64,000 bases of DNA from an uncultured Tenacibaculum sp. (lineage in GTDB: Bacteria > Bacteroidota > Bacteroidia > Flavobacteriales > Flavobacteriaceae), in assembly GCF_947502995.1 (NCBI RefSeq), contig NZ_CANNBW010000001.1:1-64000 (forward strand). Direction: 5' to 3'. Within the stretch, counting starts at the first letter, position 1, and each line of letters opens with the position of its first letter. Positions 47,101 to 55,012 of this stretch are shown piece by piece. Both the position numbers and the translations under genes were made by a program. A model generated the notes under the pieces. It did not search any database, was not told where the DNA came from, and worked only from the letters and a program-made list of their open reading frames with translations.

Positions 47101-47132
47101 ATTTAGTCACTCGACAGAGTCGAACGCTAGCA
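47101..47132. repeat. RAYT right-end repeat, copy A
   Basis: ATTTAGTCAC then CTCGACAGAGTCGAACGCTAGC; contains the hairpin CTCGAC/GTCGA. Nearly identical to the right end of the intact unit at 48821-48850. Confidence 0.75.
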
Positions 47133-47268
47133 TCAACTGGTATTTCTATAAAGTCAGGAAATAAAAAGATAATAGAAGCAACAGAAAAAAAATAAGATAA
47201 TAATATCATTACAAGAGTTAGGGGCAATTATAAGATTTGTATTTGTTTATAGATTTAATGCAAAAAAA

Positions 47269-47385
47269 ATGAATGAAGCTCATAATAAAAACAAAGAGAA
47301 AGAAGATAAGAATAATATTGCTATAGCTCTAATAGCAATGATGGTTTTGGTAATCATTGGGTTTGTTTTTTATTTTCTCAGTTAG
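47269..47385 (+). CDS. Small single-TM hypothetical ORF (fragment possible)
   Basis: 38 residues (MNEAHNKNKEKEDKNNIAI then a hydrophobic helix ending FVFYFLS). The frame is open 31 more codons upstream without a start codon, so it may be the 3' end of a broken gene. Followed 8 bases later by a REP-like repeat. Confidence 0.3.
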   Translation: MNEAHNKNKEKEDKNNIAIALIAMMVLVIIGFVFYFLS

Positions 47386-47393
47386 TTTCTTAG

Positions 47394-47426
47394 CTCCCGC
47401 CCGAAACCTTTCGGGTGCCAAACAAG
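47394..47426. repeat. REP-like repeat, copy B
   Basis: Contains the perfect hairpin CCCGAAA-CC-TTTCGGG followed by TGCCAAACAAG; related to copies at 48129 and 49601. Marks the start of the duplicated segment that precedes the barrel gene. Confidence 0.7.
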
Positions 47427-47455
47427 GTAAGCAAGAACAGTAATTAAATATACTA

Positions 47456-47500
47456 ACCACAACATTTTTTATAAGTGTTGTAGTTTTTTGCTGGTAGTAA
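47456..47500 (+). terminator. Terminator-like hairpin in the left repeat
   Basis: CCACAACA and a partly matching TGTTGTAG separated by an AT-rich loop, followed by six Ts. The homologous hairpin in the right repeat is at about 49672-49702. Confidence 0.6.
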
Positions 47501-47552
47501 GCAATTGAAGTCCTTTTAACACAAAACCAAATTGAATTTTGAGAGAATAAAC

Positions 47553-47560
47553 TATTTTTG
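47553..47560 (+). promoter_or_regulatory. TATTTTTG -7 box of the truncated barrel copy
   Basis: TAnnTTTG match 23 bases ahead of the ATG. The same box sits at 49769-49776 ahead of the full-length gene, so both copies could be transcribed. Confidence 0.45.
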
Positions 47561-47582
47561 ACATCTATTCGTTGTACAACAT

Positions 47583-48137
47583 ATGATCAAAAAGCTATTT
47601 ATTTTTTTTCTGTTAATTGCCACTGCTGGATTTAGTCAGAGAAATCTTAAAGAATTTCGATCAAAAAAAATCAATGTTAAAACCGATACCATACAAATAG
47701 ATTCGGTAAGTATCAATCCAACTTTTTTTAAGTTGCTTAATAGCAAAGGAGATTCCATTCCTAAGCATAAATATCAAGTAGATTTTCCGAAAGCAAAACT
47801 GATTATCAATGCAAAAGAATATCGAAAAATCACTATAGAATATTTACGATTTCCAGATTTTTTGACCAAAGTATACGCGCCTCTAGATGAAAAACTCATA
47901 GTTCCGAATACTAATAGAACAGATAAATTATACAGTTTAACAACGAATAAAAAGAAGCAAGATTTTAAGCTTTTTGATGGATTAAAAACTCAGGGTTTTA
48001 TTTCACGAGGAATCACAACAGGAAACAATCAAAATGCTGTTACAAACGCTTCCTTAGATTTAACATTAGAAGGAAAACTATCCAAAGAAGTTGGTATTCG
48101 TGCTAATATTTTTGATACCAATTTACCACCCCGCTAG
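47583..48137 (+). pseudogene. Truncated 5' copy of the 1124-residue outer-membrane barrel gene
   Basis: 184 codons. The first 182 match the gene at 49799 with two amino-acid changes (I for V at about residue 30, H for R at about residue 62), then reads PPR and stops because the REP-like left end of the RAYT unit joins at 48129. The signal peptide (MIKKLFIFFLLIATAGFSQR) and promoter are intact, so a secreted 160-residue N-terminal fragment could still be made. About 14 base differences were counted between the copies, 12 of them silent, so both were under protein-level selection before truncation, or the copies came from diverged alleles. Confidence 0.85.
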
Positions 48138-48168
48138 CGCTCGAATCTTTTCGGGTGCCAAGCAAGAG
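48129..48168. repeat. REP-like repeat, copy C: left end of the RAYT unit
   Basis: CCCCGCTAGCGCTCGAATC then TTTTCGGGTGCCAAGCAAGAG. Contains GCTAGCGCTCGA (48133-48144), the exact reverse complement of TCGAGCGCTAGC (48838-48849) at the other end. Confidence 0.85.
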
Positions 48169-48207
48169 TGATCAATAACATTAATTAAATATATAAAACC
48201 ATAACAG

Positions 48208-48234
48208 TGAATGTTATGGTTTTTGTTTAGTTCA
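48208..48234 (+). terminator. Hairpin with T tract near the left end of the RAYT unit
   Basis: AACCATAAC / GTTATGGTT type stem followed by a T-rich stretch, just upstream of the transposase gene; it would stop transcription coming from the truncated barrel copy. Confidence 0.65.
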
Positions 48235-48256
48235 ATTTTTATATTTTAGTAAAGCT

Positions 48257-48814
48257 ATGAGTAGAAAATATAAATTCCATAACAGATCAGGTATTTATTT
48301 TGTGTCTTTTGCTACAGTATATTGGATAGATGTATTTACAAGACAAATTTATTTCGATATATTAGTAGATAGTATAAAGTATTGTAGAGAACACAAAGGT
48401 TTGGAGTTGTATTGCTATTGTTTTATGCCAAATCATGTGCATTTTATATTCAGATCTACAAACGAACAACCTATGGAATTATTAAGAGATTTTAAGCGAT
48501 ATACATCAAGAAGAATAATTGAAACAATTCAAGATAATTCACAAGAAAGTAGAAAAGAGTGGTTGTTATGGATGTTTAAAAGAGCAGGAAAGAAACAAGG
48601 AAATGTAAATAAATATCAATTTTGGCAACATCATAATAAACCTATAGAATTGTGGAGTACAAAAGTTATTCAGCAAAAAATAGATTATATTCATAATAAT
48701 CCAGTAGAAAGTGGTTTGGTAGTACATCCAGAAGATTGGAAATATTCTAGTGCTAGGAATTTTCAAGCAGATCATACGGTTTTAGCAATAGACAATATTG
48801 GATTTTTTAATTAG
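48257..48814 (+). CDS. REP-associated tyrosine transposase (Y1_Tnp, IS200-like)
   Basis: 185 residues. HUH motif in FMPNHVHFIF (H60, H62), catalytic Tyr144 in KIDYIHNNPVESGLV, and the typical RAYT C-terminal HPEDWKYSSARNF. Such enzymes are immobile relatives of IS200/IS605 transposases that act on single-stranded REP hairpins. The gene lies between matching inverted repeats, supporting the RAYT call. The frame is complete and not obviously damaged. Related remnant at 46957-47096. Confidence 0.92.
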   Translation: MSRKYKFHNRSGIYFVSFATVYWIDVFTRQIYFDILVDSIKYCREHKGLELYCYCFMPNHVHFIFRSTNEQPMELLRDFKRYTSRRIIETIQDNSQESRKEWLLWMFKRAGKKQGNVNKYQFWQHHNKPIELWSTKVIQQKIDYIHNNPVESGLVVHPEDWKYSSARNFQADHTVLAIDNIGFFN

Positions 48815-48820
48815 TAAAGT

Positions 48821-48850
48821 TTAGTCACTCGACAGAGTCGAGCGCTAGCA
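48821..48850. repeat. RAYT right-end repeat, copy D
   Basis: TTAGTCAC then TCGACAGAGTCGAGCGCTAGCA; the CTCGAC/GTCGAG arms form a hairpin, and the terminal TCGAGCGCTAGC mirrors the left end. Confidence 0.85.
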
Positions 48851-49192
48851 TAGGGGTGATTCTAATAAGATACATGTATTTAAAGGTAATATTAAGTATG
48901 AATCGTCTTATAATAAAATTGAATTAGAGAAATTTCATTACCCTAATAGAATAATATCGTGTTTGTTTTATAAGGCTAAAAATAATTTGAACGAATTGAT
49001 AGGATTAAAAGATGATAGTTTTTTTGATTTTAGAGTATATATAACAATAGTTGAAAAAGGGAAGATATCTACTTATAAAGCTAAAAATATATGTTTTACG
49101 CCTGAGCCTGATTTGATTAATAGAAATTCAAATTAGAACTTAGTCCCCGCTAGCAAAAGCAGAATTAGAAAGAGATAAAAAATGGATAAATC
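48851..49192 (+). other. Gene-fragment spacer right of the RAYT unit
   Basis: From 48851 to 49136 one frame reads without start codon (GDSNKIHVFKGNIKYES, ending PDLINRNSN and TAG), so it is the 3' end of a truncated gene. A REP-like TCCCCGCTAGCA (49144-49155) follows, then a second scrap (AKAELERDKKWINHG, stop). These look like C-terminal pieces of small accessory proteins joined by the repeat. No homology is assigned. Confidence 0.5.
49144..49155. repeat. Short REP-like repeat, copy E
   Basis: TCCCCGCTAGCA, matching the core of the RAYT left end. Confidence 0.5.
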
Positions 49193-49600
49193 ATGGGTAA
49201 AAGTAAAAGGATCATGTTAATAGTTCTGGTTTTTACAGGATTTTTAATGTACGGTCAAAAGAATTTTTTTTCAAAAAATTCTGATGTTAATTTCAAAATA
49301 TATTTAGGAAGTCAACTATCAAAGGAAGGAATATCAGTTCCAATGTATCGTATTGAGCTTTTAGATGTCCATGATAGTATAAAAAGTATAAACGATCTAA
49401 ATATACCTAAGGTTTTAAAGCTCTTGGATAACAATAATTATGATTGGTATATAAATATACTTTTATATCATTTAACAGGTAAAAGCGCCATGATTTATTC
49501 TGCACTTGAAATCAGGACTAAAGAAGTTTGGCTTGAAGAATTATATGAAGCCGATATTAAATACTGGAAAAAAACTTTGAATGCTATTTTAGAAAAGTAA
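49193..49600 (+). CDS. Small secreted hypothetical protein
   Basis: 135 residues with a probable signal peptide (MGKSKRIMLIVLVFTGFLMYGQ). The body has no recognised domain (HDSIKSINDLNIPKVLK, DWYINILLYHLTGKSAM). Lies between REP-like repeats E and F, and ends one base before F. In such positions immunity or effector genes of cassettes are common, but nothing here shows that function. Confidence 0.6.
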   Translation: MGKSKRIMLIVLVFTGFLMYGQKNFFSKNSDVNFKIYLGSQLSKEGISVPMYRIELLDVHDSIKSINDLNIPKVLKLLDNNNYDWYINILLYHLTGKSAMIYSALEIRTKEVWLEELYEADIKYWKKTLNAILEK

Positions 49601-49640
49601 CCCCGCTCGCGCTCGAATCCTTTCGGGTGCCAAGCAAGAG
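49601..49640. repeat. REP-like repeat, copy F
   Basis: CCCCGCTCGCGCTCGAATCC then TTTCGGGTGCCAAGCAAGAG; one mismatch to copy C in the 12-bp core. Begins the right direct repeat directly after the stop codon of the small gene. Confidence 0.85.
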
Positions 49641-50344
49641 TAATCAAGAACAATAATTAAATATACTAACCACAACATTTTTATAAGTGTTGTGATTTTT
49701 CTTTTACTAGTAGTAAGTAATCGAAGTCCTTTTAACACAAAACCAAATTGAATTTTGAGAGAATAAACTATTTTTGACATCTATTCGTTGTACAACATAT
49801 GATCAAAAAGCTATTTATTTTTTTTCTGTTAATTGCTACTGCTGGATTTAGTCAGAGAAATCTTAAAGAATTTCGATCAAAAAAAGTCAATGTTAAAACC
49901 GATACCATACAAATAGATTCGGTAAGTATCAACCCAACTTTTTTTAAGTTGCTCAATAGCAAAGGAGATTCCATTCCTAAGCGTAAATATCAAGTAGATT
50001 TTCCGAAAGCAAAACTGATTATCAATGCAAAAGAATATCGAAAAATCACTATAGAATATTTACGATTTCCAGATTTTTTGACCAAAGTATACGCGCCTCT
50101 AGATGAAAAACTTATAGTTCCGAATACTAACAGAACAGATAAATTATACAGTTTAACAACGAATAAAAAGAAGCAAGATTTTAAGCTTTTCGACGGATTA
50201 AAAACCCAGGGTTTCATTTCACGAGGAATCACAACAGGAAACAATCAAAATGCTGTTACAAACGCTTCCTTAGATTTAACATTAGAAGGAAAACTATCCA
50301 AAGAAGTTGGTATTCGAGCCAATATTTTTGACACCAATTTACCA
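49619..50344. repeat. Right copy of the 0.72-kb direct repeat
   Basis: Partner of 47407-48128. Contains a terminator-like hairpin (about 49672-49702), promoter box 49769-49776 and the first 182 codons of the barrel gene. Confidence 0.9.
49672..49702 (+). terminator. Terminator-like hairpin in the right repeat
   Basis: CACAACATTT / AAGTGTTGTG stem followed by a T-rich tract; ends the small gene upstream. Confidence 0.75.
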
Positions 50345-53173
50345 CTTCAACAAAATGGATATTCGCAAAGTTTAACCGATTTCGATCGTATTTTTATTGA
50401 GTTATTTAGTAAAAACTGGAAAGTAAAAGGAGGAGATGTTTCGTTAAATAATAAAGACAGTTATTTCCTGAATTTCGATAAACAAGTTTCAGGAATACAA
50501 GTGGATGCAAATTTAAGTGAACATTTTAATGTTGGAGCTTCTGGAGCCATTGTTCGTGGTCGGTTTTCTGCATTTAATTTTGTTGGAGTAGAAGGAAATC
50601 AAGGCCCGTATAAAATCTTTGGTCCAAATAACGAAGCGAATATTGTAATTGTAGCTGGAAGTGATGCTGTTTTTATTAACGGAGTTCAGTTAGAACGTGG
50701 AGAAAATAAAGATTACATTATCGATTATAATTTGGCTGAGATTCGTTTTAATACGACATATCCAATTACCAATGATATGAGAATTCGAGTAGAATTTCAA
50801 TTTTCAGATCAAAATTATACACGTTTTATTACCTACGAAAAAGCGCAATATAAAAACGATAAATTTTCAATTTCTGGATTCTTCTACAACGAAAACGATG
50901 CTAAGAATCAGCCGATTCAACAGAGTTTAACAAATGATCAAAAGCAGATTTTAGCAAATGCTGGAAACGATATAACTCAAATGGTTGCAGAGAGTGCTTT
51001 TGAAGATGAGTTTTCAGAAAATAGGATTCAATATCGTAAAGTAATTGTTGGCGGAATCGAAACCTTTGAATTTTCAACAGATGAAACAGCCGATTTATTT
51101 ACAGTAACTTTTTCTAATGTGGGTGTAAATCGAGGAAGTTATGTTATAGACAGCGCAATTGCTACTGGAACAATTTACAGGTATGTTGGTGCAAATTTAG
51201 GAAACTTCGATCCGGTTGTTCGTTTGGTCGCGCCAACAAGTTTACAAGTTGCAGTTGTAAATTCTGAATATAATCCTACAGAGAAAACAAAGATTCAAGC
51301 AGAATTGGCATATAGTGATAACGATCAGAATTTATTTTCTTCGATAGATGATGAAAAAAATCAGCAAGTCGCTTCAAAATTAAAATGGGATCAATTAATT
51401 TTTGATACTACATGGAAGTTAAAAAGTACAATCGATTATGAGTTCGTACAAGAAAATTTTAGAACCGTACAACGTTTTAGAAGTGTTGAGTTTAATAGAG
51501 ATTGGAATGTGCGACAACAATTAGGAAATCAAAATCAATTATCAACACGATTGTGGTTAGAAAAAGACGAAAATAACTTTCTTTCGTATCGTTTTAATCA
51601 CTTGAATTTTTCTGAAAGTTTTAATGGAAACAAACATGAGATTCAATCTAAAATCAACAGGGAAAAGCTATCGTTTCAAATAAAAAGTAGTTTGTTATCT
51701 AATACTTCAAATACAGAAAAAGATAATTTTTTTCGATTGTATGCCAAAGGAATTTACAGTTTAGGAAAATCGTGGTTGGGTGGTTTTATTGGAGCAGAAA
51801 CGAATGAAATTCAAAATAGAAATACGAACGATTTTAATATATTAAGTCACCAATTTCAAGAATATGAAGGTTTTTACGGAATTGGAGATTCTACAAAAGT
51901 ATTTGCTAAAATCGGATTGAATTACAGAGTAAACGATAGTATAAAAAGCAATCGTTTTACTCAAATCAATAACCGAAACACCTTGTATTTAGACAGTAGA
52001 TTAATTCAGGATGAAAACACAAATTTATCGTTGTATGCAAACTATCGATTTACAGATAATAAGTTCGAACCTAACGCGCAATCTCTAAATTCAAGAGTAA
52101 TATATAATCAGCAGTTTTTTAAGCGTTTTCTGAATCTAGGAACCGTGTATGAAACGTCGTCTGGAAATGTTGCTCAACAAGATTTTGTATATGTAAAAAC
52201 AGAACCTGGTCAAGGTTTTTATACTTGGAACGATTACAATAATGATGGAATTCAACAGTTTGAAGAGTTTGAAATAGCCGAGTTTCAAGATCAAGCAGAA
52301 TATTTACGTGTGCCTTTACCTAATATTCGATTTTTACCAACCCAAAAAGCAGCTTTAAAACAGTCGATTACGCTAAATCCTACACAATGGAAAACACAAA
52401 AAGGATGGAAAAAATGGATGAGTCATTTTTATAATCAAACGTTTTTAACTATTAATAACGAGAGAAAAAGAGAAGACGATGGTTTTAATTTTAATCCGTT
52501 TAATTTGGCGGAAGAAGGTTTGTTGAGTTTGCAGTTTAATATTAGAAATTCATTTTATTACAATAGAAATTTGCAGCGATATAGTTGGATTTATACTTAC
52601 GGAACATCTAGAAATAAGCAGCAGTTTTCCATAGGAAATCAAGAGAATAACGCCTTAATACATCAATTGGAATTTCAGCATAAATTGTCTTCATTTTGGT
52701 TGTTAGAAGTTGCTTCTTCTTACGGAGAAAATAAGTTGGATGCCGAAAATTTTGCCAATAGAAATTATAGTTTAATCAATAAAGAATTAAATCCGAAACT
52801 GAGTTATCTGTTCAATAGAGATCATCGCTTTTCAGTATTTTATCATTTAAAAGATAAAAAAAATACAGTTGCAGGTTTAGAAACTTTAAATCAGCATAAG
52901 GTAGGTGTAAATTATTTTTACTTAACCAAAAAGAAGAATCAGATTTCAGCAGATTTTTCTATGTTTTTAAACAATTTTGAAGGAAGTGCAAATTCACCTG
53001 TCGGATATCAAATGTTAGAAGGTTTACAAGAAGGTAGAAACTTTACTTGGAATGCTTTATTCAATCAAAAAATAAATTCATTTTTAAACTTAAGTTTGAA
53101 TTACTTCGGAAGAAAAAGTGAAAATGCTAAAGCTATTCATTCAGGAACGGTTCAGTTAAAAGCAATTTTTTAA
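49799..53173 (+). CDS. Large outer-membrane beta-barrel protein of unknown function
   Basis: 1124 residues. Signal peptide MIKKLFIFFLLIATAGFSQR. The N-terminal 100 residues are probably periplasmic; from about 135 on, strand-turn-strand patterns with alternating hydrophobicity continue to the C-terminal Phe (QLKAIF), typical of an outer-membrane barrel. Near residue 811 an EF-hand-like calcium loop DYNNDGIQQFEEFE occurs. The family is common in Flavobacteriia but unnamed to me; no TonB box or plug domain is seen. Its promoter and first 182 codons are duplicated upstream at 47583. Confidence 0.85.
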   Translation: MIKKLFIFFLLIATAGFSQRNLKEFRSKKVNVKTDTIQIDSVSINPTFFKLLNSKGDSIPKRKYQVDFPKAKLIINAKEYRKITIEYLRFPDFLTKVYAPLDEKLIVPNTNRTDKLYSLTTNKKKQDFKLFDGLKTQGFISRGITTGNNQNAVTNASLDLTLEGKLSKEVGIRANIFDTNLPLQQNGYSQSLTDFDRIFIELFSKNWKVKGGDVSLNNKDSYFLNFDKQVSGIQVDANLSEHFNVGASGAIVRGRFSAFNFVGVEGNQGPYKIFGPNNEANIVIVAGSDAVFINGVQLERGENKDYIIDYNLAEIRFNTTYPITNDMRIRVEFQFSDQNYTRFITYEKAQYKNDKFSISGFFYNENDAKNQPIQQSLTNDQKQILANAGNDITQMVAESAFEDEFSENRIQYRKVIVGGIETFEFSTDETADLFTVTFSNVGVNRGSYVIDSAIATGTIYRYVGANLGNFDPVVRLVAPTSLQVAVVNSEYNPTEKTKIQAELAYSDNDQNLFSSIDDEKNQQVASKLKWDQLIFDTTWKLKSTIDYEFVQENFRTVQRFRSVEFNRDWNVRQQLGNQNQLSTRLWLEKDENNFLSYRFNHLNFSESFNGNKHEIQSKINREKLSFQIKSSLLSNTSNTEKDNFFRLYAKGIYSLGKSWLGGFIGAETNEIQNRNTNDFNILSHQFQEYEGFYGIGDSTKVFAKIGLNYRVNDSIKSNRFTQINNRNTLYLDSRLIQDENTNLSLYANYRFTDNKFEPNAQSLNSRVIYNQQFFKRFLNLGTVYETSSGNVAQQDFVYVKTEPGQGFYTWNDYNNDGIQQFEEFEIAEFQDQAEYLRVPLPNIRFLPTQKAALKQSITLNPTQWKTQKGWKKWMSHFYNQTFLTINNERKREDDGFNFNPFNLAEEGLLSLQFNIRNSFYYNRNLQRYSWIYTYGTSRNKQQFSIGNQENNALIHQLEFQHKLSSFWLLEVASSYGENKLDAENFANRNYSLINKELNPKLSYLFNRDHRFSVFYHLKDKKNTVAGLETLNQHKVGVNYFYLTKKKNQISADFSMFLNNFEGSANSPVGYQMLEGLQEGRNFTWNALFNQKINSFLNLSLNYFGRKSENAKAIHSGTVQLKAIF

Positions 53174-53261
53174 TACTATTTTTCAAAAAAATATGAGTCA
53201 AACTTTAAGTTTTGTACAGTTTTTGATTGTATCTTGAAACATATAAATAATGACGTATATC

Positions 53262-53738
53262 ATGAAAAAACTAGTGGTAATTTTAACGATTTTAGGAGCT
53301 AATTTTTTACAAGCACAACAAGAAGTAAGTATCGATTTAGCCGATGCTTTAGTGATAAAAACATTAGAAGTTACTTACGAACATTATATTGGAGAACAGT
53401 CTTCTATTGGTGCATCTGCACTTTTTAATTTTGAAGGAGAAAATTCAGATTTTAGATATAATGAAGATAATATGATTACTCCATTTTTTCGTCATTATTT
53501 TACTACAGCAAGAAACTGGAATCATTTCGGAGAAATATTCATGGGAATCAATTCAGGGAAAAATGATAGTGGAATTTCTTATACTGATGGTGCATTAGGT
53601 ATTTCCGTAGGAACAAAATATGTATCTAACGGAGGTTTAGTAATTAGCGTTCATGGTGGTTTAGGAAGAAACTTTTTTACAGATTTATCTCCTTCGGTAG
53701 TGCCAAGAATCGGATTAAATGTAGGATACCGTTTCTAA
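53262..53738 (+). CDS. Small outer-membrane protein (DUF3575-like)
   Basis: 158 residues from ATG 53262 (MKKLVVILTILGANFLQAQQ, signal peptide); an ATG four codons earlier is possible. A single small barrel: ALVIKTLEVTYEHYIGEQSSIG, MITPFFRHYFTT, and GLNVGYRF at the C-terminus ending in Phe. The pattern resembles DUF3575 barrels. Stands 88 bases after the large barrel gene and converges with brnQ, overlapping by 4 bases. Confidence 0.8.
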   Translation: MKKLVVILTILGANFLQAQQEVSIDLADALVIKTLEVTYEHYIGEQSSIGASALFNFEGENSDFRYNEDNMITPFFRHYFTTARNWNHFGEIFMGINSGKNDSGISYTDGALGISVGTKYVSNGGLVISVHGGLGRNFFTDLSPSVVPRIGLNVGYRF

Positions 53739-55009
53739 GCTTCCTTTTTGCTTAAGAAAAAAGTTATTGTAAAAGTTAGCAACGCTGGTAACACCCAACC
53801 TAAATTATAATTAGCTAAAGGAATATAACTTTGAATGTTTGTAATAGTATCATTTTTAGCGATAGATTGTATAAAGTCTGGTGTGCTAAAAACAAGTGTT
53901 GCAATTACTACAGCTTTAAAAACATTGGCTGTAGCAACTTTTTCAGATAAAAGATTAAGCAAAATTAATACAATAGTTATCGGGTAAATAAACATTAATG
54001 CAGGAATAGCAATGTGAATAATATGATGTACATCAAACTGTCCCATAACCACACCTAAAATACACCCAACTATTGCTGTTACTGTATATGCTTTTTGAGA
54101 ATTATCGAATAAGCCTTTAAAATAATCAGAAGTGCCGGTTACAATTCCAACCGCAGTTGTAAAACACGCCAATGAAACCAAAACATTTAAAAAAGTAGTT
54201 CCAATATTTCCTAGTGTTTTTGAGCTTAGTCCAGTTAAAACTTCTGTTCTAGTTACTTCTTTTTCAAAAGTTCCACCAAATAAAGCGCCATTGTATATCA
54301 ATCCAGCATAAATAACTAAAAGACCTAAACCAGCAACCAATCCTGCTTTGCTAATCAGTTCTTTTTTCTCTTGAAAACTAGCTTCTTTTTTAAAGTTCAT
54401 AGAAATAACTAAAACCCCACCGATAACTACGGCTCCAATGGCATCAAAAGTTTGATAACCTTCTAAAATTCCATCAACTAAAGGCGTGTTAAAAATTGTA
54501 GATCCCGTAATTGTATGGTCAGAAAAAATACCAATAAAAATTATAGAGAGTAAAATGAGAATAATTAAAGGAGTTAAAAAACGTCCAATGAGATTTAAAA
54601 TCTTACTTCTATTCATCACGAAAATAAATACAAGAATAAAGTAAATGCTACTGGTTAATAATGAGCTTGTTTCAAAATAAGGAGCAATTGCCATCTCATG
54701 TGTTACAGAAGCTGTTCTTGGTGCAGGTAAAGCAATGGAAATAGCATATACAATTAAACAGTAAATTAAACTAAATGAAGGAGAAACTTTTTTCCCAAAA
54801 TCATACATTGTTCCTTGTAAACGAGCATGAGCTAAGATTCCTAAAATAGGAATAAAAACAGCGGTAATAAAAAATCCTAAAGTTACCCAATACCAAGAGT
54901 CGGCAGCGTTTTTACCCAAAAATGGAGGAAGAATTAAATTTCCAGCACCGAAAAACATAGAAAATAAGGCAAATCCAACAATAAGGATTTCTTTTTTAGG
55001 ATTTTTCAT
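53735..55009 (-). CDS. brnQ: Branched-chain amino acid transporter, BrnQ/LIV-II type
   Basis: 424 residues with about 12 transmembrane helices. Family marks: N-terminal FALFSMFFGAGNLILPPFLG, ALPAPRTASVTHEMAIAPYF, EGYQTFDAIGAVVIGGVLV and LGNIGTTFLNVLVSLACFTTAVG. Sodium- or proton-coupled uptake of Leu, Ile and Val through the inner membrane. The start ATG 55009 is 3 bases after the stop of the alpha/beta hydrolase, so these two genes form an operon. Confidence 0.95.
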   Translation of the reverse strand: MKNPKKEILIVGFALFSMFFGAGNLILPPFLGKNAADSWYWVTLGFFITAVFIPILGILAHARLQGTMYDFGKKVSPSFSLIYCLIVYAISIALPAPRTASVTHEMAIAPYFETSSLLTSSIYFILVFIFVMNRSKILNLIGRFLTPLIILILLSIIFIGIFSDHTITGSTIFNTPLVDGILEGYQTFDAIGAVVIGGVLVISMNFKKEASFQEKKELISKAGLVAGLGLLVIYAGLIYNGALFGGTFEKEVTRTEVLTGLSSKTLGNIGTTFLNVLVSLACFTTAVGIVTGTSDYFKGLFDNSQKAYTVTAIVGCILGVVMGQFDVHHIIHIAIPALMFIYPITIVLILLNLLSEKVATANVFKAVVIATLVFSTPDFIQSIAKNDTITNIQSYIPLANYNLGWVLPALLTFTITFFLSKKEA

Positions 55010-55012
55010 TGA

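Larger units (their letters stand above)
47097..47582 (+). other. Degenerate spacer with gene fragments between feo genes and the truncated barrel copy
   Basis: Between the RAYT remnant and the truncated gene. Readable scraps: a short frame STGISIKSGNKKIIEATEKK ending near 47195, a small ORF MNEAHNKNKEKEDKNN with one membrane helix at 47269-47385 that is open further upstream without a start, then a REP-like hairpin CCCGAAACCTTTCGGG (47394-47426), a terminator (about 47456-47500) and the promoter of the truncated copy (47553-47560). No convincing intact gene. Confidence 0.5.
47407..48128. repeat. Left copy of a 0.72-kb direct repeat
   Basis: Matches 49619-50344 at about 97% identity in the coding part, including the terminator-like hairpin, promoter, start codon and first 182 codons of the barrel gene. 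The two starts are 2216 bases apart. Confidence 0.9.
48129..48850 (+). mobile_element. RAYT (REP-associated tyrosine transposase) unit
   Basis: About 720 bases bounded by perfect 12-bp inverted repeats and carrying one transposase gene. It interrupts, or sits at the break of, the truncated barrel copy. No target duplication is seen, as expected for HUH transposases. Copies of its ends occur elsewhere in 47.1-49.6 kb. Confidence 0.75.

Noticed and set aside
48129..48850. Integron or IS-type DDE transposon
   Set aside because: The gene has an HUH/Tyr motif (Y1 transposase), there is no DDE triad or integrase, and no target duplication is visible.
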